Positions 48,205 to 58,501 of a DNA stretch of 64,000 bases are shown here, one piece after another. Positions within the stretch are counted from its first letter, which is position 1. Each line of letters starts with the position of its first letter. Source of the stretch: Trichomonas vaginalis G3 (Eukaryota > Parabasalia > Trichomonadida > Trichomonadidae); NCBI RefSeq assembly GCF_026262505.1, contig NC_067205.1:6820001-6884000 (forward strand), written 5' to 3'. The translations under genes and the position numbers were made by a program. The notes below the pieces were generated by a model that saw only the letters and a list, made by a program, of their open reading frames with translations, was not told where the DNA came from and ran no database searches.

Positions 48205-48732
48205 ATGGTAGCTTGGGCAGCTTTAGGCGCAATGGGAACAAAAGCATTAGCATTTGGAGCAAAAGCACTTGGAGCTTATGACGCAGTAAATAAAATGAGT
48301 GGAGGAAGGGTTTCAAAGACATTAGATGCAAATAAAGGAAAGATTGGAGGCTGGGTTGCAAAGAAGTTAAGATTAAATAAAATAGGGCTCATAAATAAAG
48401 CATCCAATTTGGTTGCGACTGAGTCAGAAAATGCTTTAGGAAAGGACGATGAGTTTGCAAAACACGCAAAAGACTTTAATGACCAGATGAAAGGTGAAAC
48501 AATGCATTTAAATAGAGTCGATGGAACTAAAGAAAATGTTTCTTCTCCACCAGTAGTTCTTCCGTATGGTCCCTATGGAATGTATGGAAACCCTTACGAA
48601 AGACCATTTGACCCATTGACTGGTGGAAGTAATTGGTATCATTATGGACGAAGAAGAAAGACAGTCAAGTTGGAGACAGACGTGAAGAAAGCAACTAAAA
48701 AGAAACCAAGGAAGAGAGTTATAAAGCAATGA
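48205..48732 (+). CDS. Basic Ala/Gly-rich virion-like protein, 175 aa (copy B)
   Basis: Sister of 15296-15820. The ends are the same; the loop before VVLPYGPYGMYG differs in sequence and by one residue. The last three codons and the stop lie in the right TIR. Confidence 0.65.
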   Translation: MVAWAALGAMGTKALAFGAKALGAYDAVNKMSGGRVSKTLDANKGKIGGWVAKKLRLNKIGLINKASNLVATESENALGKDDEFAKHAKDFNDQMKGETMHLNRVDGTKENVSSPPVVLPYGPYGMYGNPYERPFDPLTGGSNWYHYGRRRKTVKLETDVKKATKKKPRKRVIKQ

Positions 48733-49376
48733 ATTCAACAGGGTAGAAATGAGGTTAGAAATCGGGTTAGAAATCGGGTTAGATCTCACCACTTCACCTA
48801 AATTTATTTTTGTGCTATGTTTTCATACGTGTGAGGGTGGTGATATCATTTATTTTTTATTTTATTTTTTAAAATTATTTTTATTTTATTTGGATGCAAT
48901 GACAGAACAAAAGCAACTCATACAAATCAAAACATATAACAAACATACATTTAAACATTTATTCTTCCTTCTTGAGCATAACATGTTCTTTCAAATACAT
49001 CCGAGACCAGTTGACTTTTCATTGACTGTTTATAAAGATAGAAATAGTTATATCATTAAACCATACGATGACGAAGGTAAGTTATGTAAATTGTACGTTA
49101 AGAAGTTAGAGAAAGTTTATGGCTTCAAGTATGACTACAATAGGGTTAACACTGATGATGAAGATATTGAGGAAAATTTATGAGAACAATAGTGAAGTTG
49201 TTAGTGAGAACGATAGTGAGGTGAAATTGTTGGCGGCTTTGTAAATATTTAAGGTTAAGTTAGTTTTTGCGTTCATGTTGTAAAATATACGTTAACGGTT
49301 TTGTAAAGTGTCAAATTCACAAGTATTGGGTAAGGTGGAACGCAGTGCCACCATACCCAAGACTTGTATACTAACT
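48723..49376. repeat. Right terminal inverted repeat of Polinton B (about 654 bp)
   Basis: Inverted copy of 27877-28517 with a 12-bp expansion of the GTTAGAAATCGG unit near 48760-48780. It ends CTTGTATACTAACT next to the ACTTT duplication. Confidence 0.95.
48899..49183 (+). CDS. TIR-borne protein, 94 aa (right copy)
   Basis: Same protein as 28070-28354 apart from about one residue, read outward toward the element end. See that entry. Confidence 0.65.
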   Translation: MTEQKQLIQIKTYNKHTFKHLFFLLEHNMFFQIHPRPVDFSLTVYKDRNSYIIKPYDDEGKLCKLYVKKLEKVYGFKYDYNRVNTDDEDIEENL

Positions 49377-50605
49377 ACTTTTTCGTTAATTCAAAACTTG
49401 ATTCTATCTTTTCCTCAGGATATTTTTCATTAGGATTAAAGTCTTTATATGCTAAAGCGTAACGAATCATTGAAGCATTCGATGATAAAGAAAGATTATG
49501 AAGCATGTCAATTTTATAAACAAATGTTTCTTCAATAATTTTATCAATTGGGTCAATCATAATTTCAACATCTTTATTGCAATAATGAATAAAATATTCT
49601 AATCTATTCTTAAAGTTTTTAGCATCATTGAGATATATTTGATAATCACTATCTGATATAGTTTCTTGAGTTAATGCTGAATAAAATGAATCTTTCGTGA
49701 ATGGTTCCTCTTTATATAATTCTTCTTCGTAATTCTCCCATGTGATAAATTGATAAGGGAAAAAGGATTTAACACGTGATTTATTGTTTCCGAAATCTTG
49801 AGTGAATTGGTCTAATGTCCCACCCGCTATATAATTTCTGATGTCAATAAATCTCAATTCATATGGAACGTTTGTTTTCTTTACAATGATTTGCTTAAAT
49901 TGTGAAGATGAACCCAGCATTGATTTTATTTTCCATTTTGCAGTGTTTAAATCACGAAGAATTAAATTTAAATCAAACTTTCCCGAATTAAAACCTATGA
50001 TATTCACTTTATTGAATTCCTCATCTAGAAGTTCTTTAAATGCTTCCTTCTGTTTTTCATTTAATGTATGGGACAAAGTCCCCGCCGTTTGCGACTTCAA
50101 TAATTCATTGTATTGACTCATATTTGATTCAACAACTAATGAACAGGTTGAAAATAAAAACTCAATCCAATCAGAAATAAAAGAATCACTCGAAGTTAAG
50201 CAAAAATTCCTCGTATATGTTTTATCGTTTAATTTAACCGTTGATGATACCATGAATGGTTTTAAGTAAGCATTCAAAGTTGCACACTCAGAAAGTTGTA
50301 ATTCTTCTTTAGTCTCTAATGTTTCAAAGTCAAAAGTAATATAATATCTTGTCGGTTTATAATATTTCTGCAAATTGTGAGCTAATAACCACTGATATAT
50401 CTTCTGTTTCGTAATATGTGGTGCATATGGTTGCTGTGTCTTTTGCAACTGAACGTCTTGAATTAATCTTCCATTATTTTCTTTACATTTCTCACAATGC
50501 TTTAAAAATCTTCTTTGGTTTTTCCTTTCTGGATCATCACGGATAGAATAAACTTCTTCTTTACAAAAACACGTAAACAGATGAATGGAAACGTACTATA
50601 TTTTC
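49377..50605 (-). pseudogene. DNA polymerase B of Polinton C, N-terminal (exonuclease) part
   Basis: The frame is open to about 50605, beyond the first Met at 50448. It shows a zinc-finger-like start (TCFCKEEVYSIRDDPERKN, then LKHCEKCKENNGRLI) and exonuclease motifs YITFDFETLETKEEL (ExoI-like), IIGFNSGKFDLNLIL (ExoII-like) and FIHYCNKDVEIM (ExoIII-like). It is cut off by the insertion of Polinton B; the other part is at 25999-27876. Confidence 0.85.
50068..50097. repeat. GC-rich mini double hairpin in the Polinton C polymerase
   Basis: GGGACAAAGTCCC (5-bp stem, AAA loop) followed by CGCCGTTTGCG. It clearly resembles the insertion at 3221-3247 in Polinton A and is read in the same frame (KSQ.......H in both proteins), although at a different place in a different polymerase. 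Confidence 0.75.
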
Positions 50606-51642
50606 ATAAATGTAGTAATCAGCGTGTCAGCTTTTGTTTATCATGTTCGAGTCAAAATGTATTAACTTGTAATAAGAAATATTCGAAGATTATATGAAGT
50701 ATTGAGCATTCTTTGTAGAAATATTTGTAATTCATTACTAACATATATAATAAAGTTGTTTTTTTTTCCTTATTGCAATAATTTTGTCTGATTTTAATAA
50801 CTTTTCATGTATACGAGTTGTGTGAATATGCATCATAATATGCGTAAATATACTTATTTGCGACGAATAATGTGGTTGCATAATGGAGGTGCTAAATTTT
50901 GATTTTTAATATGGGGCTTTGGTATGTATAGTATATGTTCTTATCCCAACGTAGGAGTATTGGTGCAATATGATTAAAATTTACGAGGTTGATCTAAATT
51001 GAATAATTCTGGAGTATAAATCACAATGCAGCTAATTCTATGTTAAAGATAGATACAGATTGTAGTAATCAATTAGGAAGTACAAATTCATTCTTTCATT
51101 TCTGTCGTATTGAGCAGAAAGGAAGAGATCATAACCCTAGGAAAAAAAGCCCAAATTTGTCACTTTTCATAGTACGTTAAACTCAATTCGCTCGGCGAAT
51201 GCCGAGCACACGTACTCATCATTCAACATAATATTCTCATTCTTTGGTTATTATAGTGCCAGACAACACAAGATTTCAAAGAATTACTTGAGTTTTCAAT
51301 TAATCTTAATCCGATTTTAGATTTATCGAGAACTCCATCATCACAATCACATACTTCAGTGCGGTAACTACAATTATCCATATACAGAAGGAAGTTCTTT
51401 TCGAACAACTCATTTGGAGTCTGTTTTGGAAAGAACTTCTTTCTGTCCGACTTAATTTCATAGTTCCTGATCAACCAAAAGACAGAAACCACACACTATC
51501 TACTTAGGAAAGGAGTTCTTTCTAAATCTTCCTTAAATTGAGATTTTACGAGAGATAACCCTTCTATTGCACTTAAAAATGAACATTTTGATATCTTTAG
51601 TATCACACATGGTCATATATAGTATTTCATCTACATGAATAC

Positions 51643-51691
51643 ATTCATCTTTCGAAGTCTCTCATTAAATGGGAGGCTTCGAAAGATGAAT
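51643..51691. repeat. Inverted repeat, 15-bp arms
   Basis: ATTCATCTTTCGAAG (51643-51657) and its exact reverse complement (51677-51691) with a 19-bp loop. It may be a small MITE remnant or a transcript hairpin. Confidence 0.7.
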
Positions 51692-52986
51692 CGTTTTATT
51701 CATACAACTTTAAATCTCGAACACATTTAGAGAGTGAGTATATCATTTTATTCTTGTTTTGAGTTTATTCTGATTCAAAATTGCAGTGAAAACAGAAGTT
51801 CACACATCATATCTGAATGTGAGCTCATCTATACTTATACGAGCTCAATACCTCCACTCTAAGCATAAGAGGTGAAGTTATATAAAAATTATCAGATGCA
51901 TTGAAGTCTCAAAAGTATTGCCTGAATGCTTGTTTCATATTTGTCCAAGTAGTTTCAATGAATAAATGTATTGTTTTTTATAATTTCGATTTATTTTTAG
52001 AAAATATTCAATATAACCTTTATTGTGTTATTTACATCTCATAAATTCTCTGTCTAAATCATATAAAAGCGCGTTTTACCCCTATGAATCAAGAAATTCA
52101 TTCAATATTCATGGTATATTTATTAAATTTATACGATTTACTAATAATCAATATTATATCCTCATAAATAGCAATATATTTTGGTAATCTATGATAATCA
52201 TATACAATATTTGAAATCAAATTTTCATTAGTTTAGGTTCCTTGTTAATAGTAAACCATTATATTTATTACTAATAATAAAATCTATGTGTCGTATTGAA
52301 ATTCAATAAAATTACTTATTCGGTCCAAAAAAACAAATTAGATAAAATTTTTCTTTTTTTATGTAATTTTTGTTTTTCATTTTTCTCAAGATCCTAAGTT
52401 ATGTTCTAACTTTTGACATCATATCCTATTATGCTAGGCTATATATTATAGCATATCCAAAAGGCAAGGAAATCTATCAGAGAAGCCTTTTTGACCTATC
52501 GTTGCCCTACCTCTCAAACCTGCGGAAATCAAAATAATTCAGAAAAGTTTTTGATCTTCTCAAAATAATTCAGAAAAAATTGGTTCAAATGCGATCGTAT
52601 TCAATTTTTTCCTTATTTTAATCATGAATAAATATTTACTCTTGCATGTTGGTAATGAGTTTTAGTTTTTCAATTGATTTTTTTCTGTTCAATTTTTATT
52701 CTATGTGAACGCAAGATAAATGGATACTCCATTCAGTTTAAGTGTATCTGCAAATATTGCTTTTAACAATATTAAATTGATATGGTAAAAAAATTATGTC
52801 CATTTTCAAAATTCACGTCATTCTCTTTGTTTTAGGCATACCTATCATATTTTTTAGAATTATAAATCGGATCCAAATGCAATGTCAGAGAATACGAGCT
52901 TAAAAAAAATCTGCAATCATATTTTAATAGTTAGTAAATTTTAATTATACAATTGATTTTACACATTATGTATGTTCTAGAAATTA

Positions 52987-53060
52987 AATATTTCTAGCAT
53001 TTAATAACTAGTAATGTTTAATTTGCAGGGAAATGTTTTGCATTAAATGCTAGAAATATT
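52987..53060. repeat. Inverted repeat, 19-bp perfect arms
   Basis: AATATTTCTAGCATTTAAT (52987-53005) and its exact reverse complement (53042-53060) with a 36-bp centre. The size and A/T-rich ends suggest a tiny MITE. No clear target duplication. Confidence 0.7.
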
Positions 53061-53874
53061 ATGCACACAAGCTCATAGTAAAAGTGTGATTTGATTCACC
53101 TAATTGACATTCAAATCAACTTAATTTATTTAGCTTTCTTATATACAAATAAGTTTCATGTATTAATGCATTGTCCACTATACGTGAGTGTTCTTTCTCA
53201 AAAACTGTCCATATATATTGATTCAGACTTCAAATTTTATTCAACAAGAGAATTTTCTATTTTAGGCTTCCATAAAAGTAATTTGAAAATTCCATTGAGT
53301 AAATTTGGAGTAATGTCTGATGCAAAAAGTCAAATCATAAGTAATTTCTTGTGAAGAAAAATATCAAACTCCAAAATCATTTAATTTACAAATTTTTATT
53401 GTACATGAATTTCGCTCCCTAATGCTTATCGTATTACTTTTCAACCAGGCTAATTTATAAAATTCTAAATCAATTCTCATAAAAACACATTTTGAATATG
53501 AGAATTAGCGTCACTTGCATATTCTTATTCTAATGTGCCTGAAAATAACCCAAATTAAATATTTTTGTCGCTGCAAATTCTGAGTACATTTGTTCATTTC
53601 ACATTATTATTTAAAAAATAAATAACTATTTGCCCATAGCTATTACTATGTTTGTAAATTATTTCAACTTTTCATAACTCATTCAAATCTTTACGGAAGA
53701 TTCAATAAGACTATATTACTCATATCTTGAATAATAAAATATCAGATTTTAAATTTCAAAAGTTTAATTGAAAATCTTCATTGTAATTTGAAATAGGATT
53801 TCTATTTTGTTGTTCTAATGATATTTAACAAAATCTGTTTTCAAAACAATTGACAATCTTATAGAAAAGATTCA

Positions 53875-55239
53875 ATGTCAAAAGAAATTTTTCGTGTACG
53901 TTATCCAAAAATATTAATCCTCAAAAAAATGCTTTCTCGCGGAACAAAGATTGAAGCTGGGAAAGTAAAATACCCTATTGTCAAAGAAGCATTTGCAAAA
54001 TTCGGTATCGATATCACTCATGGTGATCCTGAAGCCAAAATTGTTTGGTTTGATGGTACAATTCCACCAGAGTTCTTTTTAACATTATTGCCTTACCAGA
54101 GACTTAACAAGATTCCAGGTATGGATTACATTTGCTTCAAATCCAACACATTCCAAGCATTAAATGCCTGCCGATATAAGTATCCAAAAGTCTATACGTT
54201 TTATCCATTAACTTTCCTTCTTCCATTTCAATATTCAGATTTTCAGCACGAGCATCTTCGCGAATGCAGTAGAACCCATCAACCAGTAACTTGGATTGTT
54301 AAACCTCGCGCTGGATGCTGTGGAAATGGTATCAAGTTAATTCAAAACACTTTTGAGCTTGCAGAAAAGAAAGATTCCTGTATAGTTCAAAGCTACATCT
54401 CTCCTTTCCTTGTTAACGGATACAAATTTGATTTTCGTTTCTATGTTTGCATTTCAACTCTTAATCCTTACACCGTTTTCATTTACAATGAAGGTATTGC
54501 TCGTTTTTGCACGAAAAAGTATTCTCCTCCAACGAGACAGACACTTGATGATAAATATTGTCATCTCACGAACACTGCAGTCAATGTAACCAACGAAGAT
54601 GCTCCTCCTGACATGGATTTCACACGTAGAGCGTCCGAAGTCCTTGCAGAAATTGTTGCAACAGATCCACGCGGTGCTGGATTATGGGACAGAATCAAAA
54701 CTGCTGCAGCATTGACTGCTGTGGCTATTTATTCCCCAATAGTTGCACAAGTCCTTAAAGATTCCCTAGAAAGAAAAACTCATATGAGAACTCAAGTTCA
54801 GCCACAAGACAAACTAAAGCACTCCGAGGAATATCCTAATCTCGCTCCACTCAACAAATATTTCCATATTATGGGTATTGATGTGTTAATTAACGATAAA
54901 TGCGAGCCAATTATTTTGGAACTCAACGATCGTCCATCAATGCATGTTACCTTTGATTATGAAGAGCAGCTCAAGCCAAAGCTTATTTACGATGCTTTAT
55001 CTTTAATTACAACAGATGGAACCCCTCCAGAAGCCGGAAAGACTTCTCCAAACTGGGAACAGATTCTCCCTGTTGCTCCAGAAACTGCTCTCGGTCAAAC
55101 AGTCAGCGAAATTATGGACAGTTTCAGACATGAGTTAACTCCAAAGCTTGCTTTAATGAATTCCGCTAAGAAGCCTAAGTTCCCATTCAAGACTTCAACA
55201 AAGACAAAATTGCCACCTCTTAGACCCGCATGCCAGTAA
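53875..55239 (+). CDS. Tubulin-tyrosine-ligase-like (TTLL) protein, 454 aa
   Basis: An ATP-grasp enzyme that ligates amino acids (glutamate, glycine or tyrosine) to tubulin tails, acting on axonemal or cytoplasmic microtubules. The TTL domain covers nearly the whole protein: WIVKPRAGCCGNGIKLIQ (ATP/Lys binding, about 140-157), KFDFRFYVCISTLNPYTVFI (about 182), YCHLTNTAVN (about 227), MGIDVLINDKCEPIILELND (about 333-352) with the metal-binding Glu-x-Asn. The C-terminus is Lys/Pro-rich. The size fits short polyglutamylase-type TTLLs of flagellates; the amino acid added cannot be told from sequence alone. It is a single exon starting at the first ATG after GAAAAGATTCA. Confidence 0.92.
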   Translation: MSKEIFRVRYPKILILKKMLSRGTKIEAGKVKYPIVKEAFAKFGIDITHGDPEAKIVWFDGTIPPEFFLTLLPYQRLNKIPGMDYICFKSNTFQALNACRYKYPKVYTFYPLTFLLPFQYSDFQHEHLRECSRTHQPVTWIVKPRAGCCGNGIKLIQNTFELAEKKDSCIVQSYISPFLVNGYKFDFRFYVCISTLNPYTVFIYNEGIARFCTKKYSPPTRQTLDDKYCHLTNTAVNVTNEDAPPDMDFTRRASEVLAEIVATDPRGAGLWDRIKTAAALTAVAIYSPIVAQVLKDSLERKTHMRTQVQPQDKLKHSEEYPNLAPLNKYFHIMGIDVLINDKCEPIILELNDRPSMHVTFDYEEQLKPKLIYDALSLITTDGTPPEAGKTSPNWEQILPVAPETALGQTVSEIMDSFRHELTPKLALMNSAKKPKFPFKTSTKTKLPPLRPACQ

Positions 55240-55673
55240 TTTTAATTCAAAATTATATTTTGTTTTATATATTGTTTTTATTATTCTTTGTAAATTACTT
55301 TGTTATATTAGCTATCTGCAAAACATCTTTTACTCTGCATTAATCATCAAAACTCATCGAAAATTTTCTATCGAATTTATAACCTGAGCTCGGAATGATA
55401 AAAATTTCTCCTATAACTTCGTGATGCAAAACAAATTTTGAAGCCTTAATAGCTTTAAACTTAGAGTAAATTAAATCGAGATTACTTATCGGTGTTTCCC
55501 TAATCAACATGAAAGAATTGCCATAAATTATCGACACAAATATAGGAAATTCATTGTATATCGACTAAATTAATGTAATAATAAAAGATTATATTTTTAT
55601 CTAAAATGAATATAAAATGATAATCACAAATCAAGTTTACATCAATAGAATAACTCTATGGTGAGGAATTTCT
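55240..55673. other. Intergenic spacer, convergent TTLL and acetyltransferase genes
   Basis: A/T-rich. TAAA-type polyadenylation signals are possible near both stop codons. The small minus-strand open frame at 55340-55537 has no recognisable domain and is not called. Confidence 0.5.
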
Positions 55674-56336
55674 TTATGGTGAAGCATAAAAGTATGGTAA
55701 GAAACATGGAACAACATCAACTGTCTTCATTTCTTGTTTAAGCTCATCACTTACTTCGACTGTTACAGTTGGTGGATTTTCTGGCTCTTTAAATTCGTGT
55801 AATGCCATGAAAATTGAATCATAGTTCTTTTCTGCGATCTTATAATAATTTGGTATTAACTTTTGGGCAATAAATCCACGGTTCTTATAGAATTCGAATC
55901 CTGAAACGTTATCTTTCATAATATGTAATAAAACATGGCCAGCTTGAAAATGATCAATATTAATTCTTGCAGTAACACGCATCAACTCTGTTCCAAGGCC
56001 CATTCTTCTAAATCTATCATCAATTCCGAAAGTTGAAATATATGCTTCTGTTTTATTTGACCATTTGCTTACCCAAATGCGGAGTGATGTGGAAACTCCT
56101 ACAATTTCGGTTAAATCGCCAGTTATCTTTTCGAGAACAATTGATAAATATTTATTTGAAATGTATTTTTCATATGTTGCATCACTATATGTCAGTGGAA
56201 AGAGTTTTGTCTGTAACTCTCTGACTCCTGGGATGTCATCTTTAGTCATCCTTCTAATAAGGAACTTACTCTGCATTACTCCAGAAAATTTTGATCGGGG
56301 AATTTTCATTGATTCGAATACAAATAAAACGATCAT
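55674..56336 (-). CDS. GNAT N-acetyltransferase, Naa50-like, up to 220 aa
   Basis: Transfers acetyl from acetyl-CoA, probably to protein N-termini. The GNAT fold begins at FLIRRMTKDDIPGVRELQTK (about 25-44), with LFPLTYSDATYEKYI as in Naa50 (FPVxYxxxFY). The acetyl-CoA loop is RFRRMGLGTELM (about 108-119), and GFEFYKNRGF (about 146-155) forms the conserved late helix-strand. The true start may be ATG 56336, 56309 (MKIPRS) or 56276 (MQSKFL); the last fits the family best. The C-terminal 40 residues are an extra acidic tail. Confidence 0.88.
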   Translation of the reverse strand: MIVLFVFESMKIPRSKFSGVMQSKFLIRRMTKDDIPGVRELQTKLFPLTYSDATYEKYISNKYLSIVLEKITGDLTEIVGVSTSLRIWVSKWSNKTEAYISTFGIDDRFRRMGLGTELMRVTARINIDHFQAGHVLLHIMKDNVSGFEFYKNRGFIAQKLIPNYYKIAEKNYDSIFMALHEFKEPENPPTVTVEVSDELKQEMKTVDVVPCFLPYFYASP

Positions 56337-56734
56337 GTATAAGCATGCTGGTTTTCATGCTTATTATTCTTCGTTTAACAAAAATTTAATTGCAATTGAA
56401 AGTGAGTGCCCAATTTTGGGATAATTTCTATATCATCAATTATGATAAGTTCTATACGCAAAAAAATTTAATACTAAAAATGTTGTAACAAAAAATGTTC
56501 ATAAGATTTTATAGAAATTATAGAGTTTTTGATATCCAATTCCTAATACATTGTTGCATTTTGAAAAGTGTTCGCAAAATCATGTATTCATTGATTAAAA
56601 AAATAATTATATATTAATGAAAGAATATGTTTACTTACAAGCATAAAGTTGATAGATTTATAAAGAATTAGAACTACTCATATATCATTGAACTAATATA
56701 AAAGATTAAATTTCTTCTACAAGTTATAGATAGC

Positions 56735-56883
56735 TTAAGGGTGCCCTATAACGATAATGTAAACATCACAAAATTAACCTTATTAGAACTCGAATGAATG
56801 GATTATCCGGATTCTAGTTCTCAATATAATAACCTTAAAAGTGCTTTTCTGAGGGTGGTCTATCGTCTATAGGGCACCCTTAA
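56735..56883. repeat. MITE-like element, 149 bp
   Basis: The ends are inverted copies of TTAAGGGTGCCCTATA, followed on both sides by ACGAT. There is no coding content. A related left end (AAGGGTGCACACG...ATGTAAAC) occurs at about 59956. It sits between a degenerate spacer and the 3' end of the PRMT5 gene. Confidence 0.8.
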
Positions 56884-56904
56884 ATATAATAGATTTTTTT
56901 CAAT

Positions 56905-58491
56905 TTAGTGAGCAGAAAGGCCGATTGAATAGGAGCGACCGAGAGAGTTCTGAATTGGCATTAGTTCTGGTTCAAGAACTGACCATTCGTACCAAACTCT
57001 TGATTCATCTGTTCTTCTACTAAACCATAATTTAATTGAATCGCCTTTCTTTACAAAAATTGGCTTCTTTATTGGAATGAAAATCTGGAACCAACTTTCT
57101 ACTTCTTTCTTTGGATTATATGGGCTGTTTGATATATTTACATCTTGATATAGTTGGCAAGTGAACCATCCAGCGAATCCATGGATTGTTAAATCATCAT
57201 TTACCTGAAAATTCAAAACCTTTTCAGTGTAAAAATTCGAACAATCTTTTGATGGATGAGTAAATGAGAAAAGTTCTTTTTCTTCAGAAGCTAAAATAGC
57301 TGAATTCATGGTCACAACGTACATTGTATCTAAGTCGCCAGAATTCGCCATAGACCATAAATGATGGCTAGAAATTGGACACAAAAATGAAGTGTAATTT
57401 GTTGGAATAGAAATTGCTCCTTCATTTAAGAATTGATTGCATCCGAACAAACATTCAGGAGATAATTCGTTATCGCCAATACCTCCTAAAAGTTCTGATA
57501 CAAGGATATCTACCTTCTCAGGGAGCTCAATCTCCCTCATGTCGCCTTCAAAAACTGAAACTGTTGATGGCCAATCTTTTTTCAGTCTTTGTCTCAAAAG
57601 AACTGATGCTGCATGATTCTTCTCAATTACATAGATGTTAGTTGCACCTGCTTTGAGCGCTCTGTCTACCAGAGGACCTCTTCCTGCTCCAACAACGGCA
57701 GCAATCGCTTTTTCACCTTTGGTTTTAATGGCTTTTTCGATGGCCATTTGATATGAATCATATTTTGTATGATCTGATTCAAATACTTGGTACGTTGATG
57801 ATGTCAGTTGGTTCGCTAATGGTTGTAATGGATTAGATAGTGTGTATTTGTAAGTTTTTTGAGAAATTTTATCAAATTTTGAATAAAGATTAGCAATTTT
57901 TGTCTCAAAGTTGGATAAATCAGTACTAATAAACGCTGGTATCTCTCTTTCTGTAAGTTCTTCTAAGATTGAAACGTATTTTTCTTGAATATTATTTTGA
58001 TTGAAATGAGATTCTTGAAGAAATACATTACTAATGTTTAATGTCTTAATAATATTGTATTTTGATACTTCTAATGGGAAGTTAATTGCGCATGAAAGCT
58101 TTGGTGAGTAATTGCATAAAATGTGTAAGTCTATGAAATGTTGAGGTTCTTCACATAGATATATAAACAGTAAGTTAGGAACTTTGGATGTAAATTCAAG
58201 GATTTTAATTGCTGTTTCGAAGTTATTGGATGGTTCCGCAGTAAAAAGAATGATTTTAAGGGACAAATACTGGATAATTTCAACATTATCGTCATTTATT
58301 TCCGATATATCCATTAGTACTGCTAGTTTTTCGGGTAAAAACTCATCTTTGAATAAAACAGATGAGTAAAGACTGTTGTTAAGAGAAGAAAACGGGATGC
58401 ATGAATAAAAGTTTACATTTTTGAGTAAAGATGCACGCAATTTTGCATATTCTTCCACTGAACGAAATTTGATTCCAATTTGTGCAACCAT
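56905..58491 (-). CDS. PRMT5: Protein arginine methyltransferase 5 (type II, PRMT5), 528 aa
   Basis: Makes symmetric dimethylarginine on histones and Sm proteins. The N-terminal about 200 residues form a shortened TIM-barrel-like region. The catalytic part has YQVFESDHTKYDSYQMAIEK (with the Phe typical of PRMT5), AM-binding AVVGAGRGPLVDRALKAGA, then VEGDMREIELPEKVDILVSE. The double-E loop is SELLGGIGDNELSPECLFG, with both glutamates. The beta-barrel part holds WFQIFIPIKKPIFVKKGDSI and RVWYEWSV. The end GRSYSIGL is the PRMT5 signature. It is a bit shorter than animal PRMT5 (about 637 aa), mainly at the N-terminus. A canonical initiator lies just upstream. Confidence 0.95.
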   Translation of the reverse strand: MVAQIGIKFRSVEEYAKLRASLLKNVNFYSCIPFSSLNNSLYSSVLFKDEFLPEKLAVLMDISEINDDNVEIIQYLSLKIILFTAEPSNNFETAIKILEFTSKVPNLLFIYLCEEPQHFIDLHILCNYSPKLSCAINFPLEVSKYNIIKTLNISNVFLQESHFNQNNIQEKYVSILEELTEREIPAFISTDLSNFETKIANLYSKFDKISQKTYKYTLSNPLQPLANQLTSSTYQVFESDHTKYDSYQMAIEKAIKTKGEKAIAAVVGAGRGPLVDRALKAGATNIYVIEKNHAASVLLRQRLKKDWPSTVSVFEGDMREIELPEKVDILVSELLGGIGDNELSPECLFGCNQFLNEGAISIPTNYTSFLCPISSHHLWSMANSGDLDTMYVVTMNSAILASEEKELFSFTHPSKDCSNFYTEKVLNFQVNDDLTIHGFAGWFTCQLYQDVNISNSPYNPKKEVESWFQIFIPIKKPIFVKKGDSIKLWFSRRTDESRVWYEWSVLEPELMPIQNSLGRSYSIGLSAH

Positions 58492-58495
58492 CGAT

Positions 58496-58501
58496 AAATG
58501 A
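58496..58501 (-). promoter_or_regulatory. Initiator (Inr) TCATTT of the PRMT5 gene
   Basis: On the minus strand, TTTCATTTATCG directly precedes the ATG. It matches the T. vaginalis core promoter TCA(+1)Y(T/A), which usually lies within about 20 bp of the start codon. A second TTTCATTT occurs about 15 bp further upstream. Confidence 0.7.

Larger units (their letters stand above)
27877..49376. mobile_element. Polinton/Maverick copy B, full-length with both ends
   Basis: 21,500 bp with near-identical inverted ends beginning AGTTAGTATACAAGTCTTGG. A 5-bp direct repeat ACTTT flanks it (27872-27876 and 49377-49381), as expected for the family. It carries about 22 genes: candidate major capsid, penton-like proteins, polymerase, KilA-N, GIY-YIG, integrase, fibre and ATPase. 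The TIRs are nearly identical and the target duplication is perfect, so insertion was recent; even so, about four genes are broken. Confidence 0.96.
21425..50605. mobile_element. Polinton/Maverick copy C, divergent, interrupted by three insertions
   Basis: The parts lie at 21425-22784, 23856-24352, 25654-27876 and 49377-50605, separated by a hairpin-array element, a mariner and Polinton B. It encodes an integrase and a protein-primed DNA polymerase B, both clearly different from those of A and B. It is older: it hosts the other insertions and has several breaks. No terminal repeats were found, so both outer limits are approximate. Capsid genes are not visible in this window. Confidence 0.8.
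50606..53874. other. A/T-rich intergenic region, no supported gene
   Basis: Open frames of 60-90 codons occur (for example 51223-51492 minus, 53091-53354 plus) but have no recognisable domain and no initiator. The right limit of Polinton C must lie somewhere in the first few hundred bases; I could not fix it. A GC-rich hairpin CTCGGCGAATGCCGAG lies near 51193-51208, similar in kind to the mini hairpins of the Polintons. Two longer inverted repeats are listed separately. Confidence 0.6.

Noticed and set aside
51223-51492. 89-codon minus-strand frame in the intergenic region
   Set aside because: No domain, no initiator motif, and composition like the surrounding DNA. It may be a relic, but I cannot say of what.
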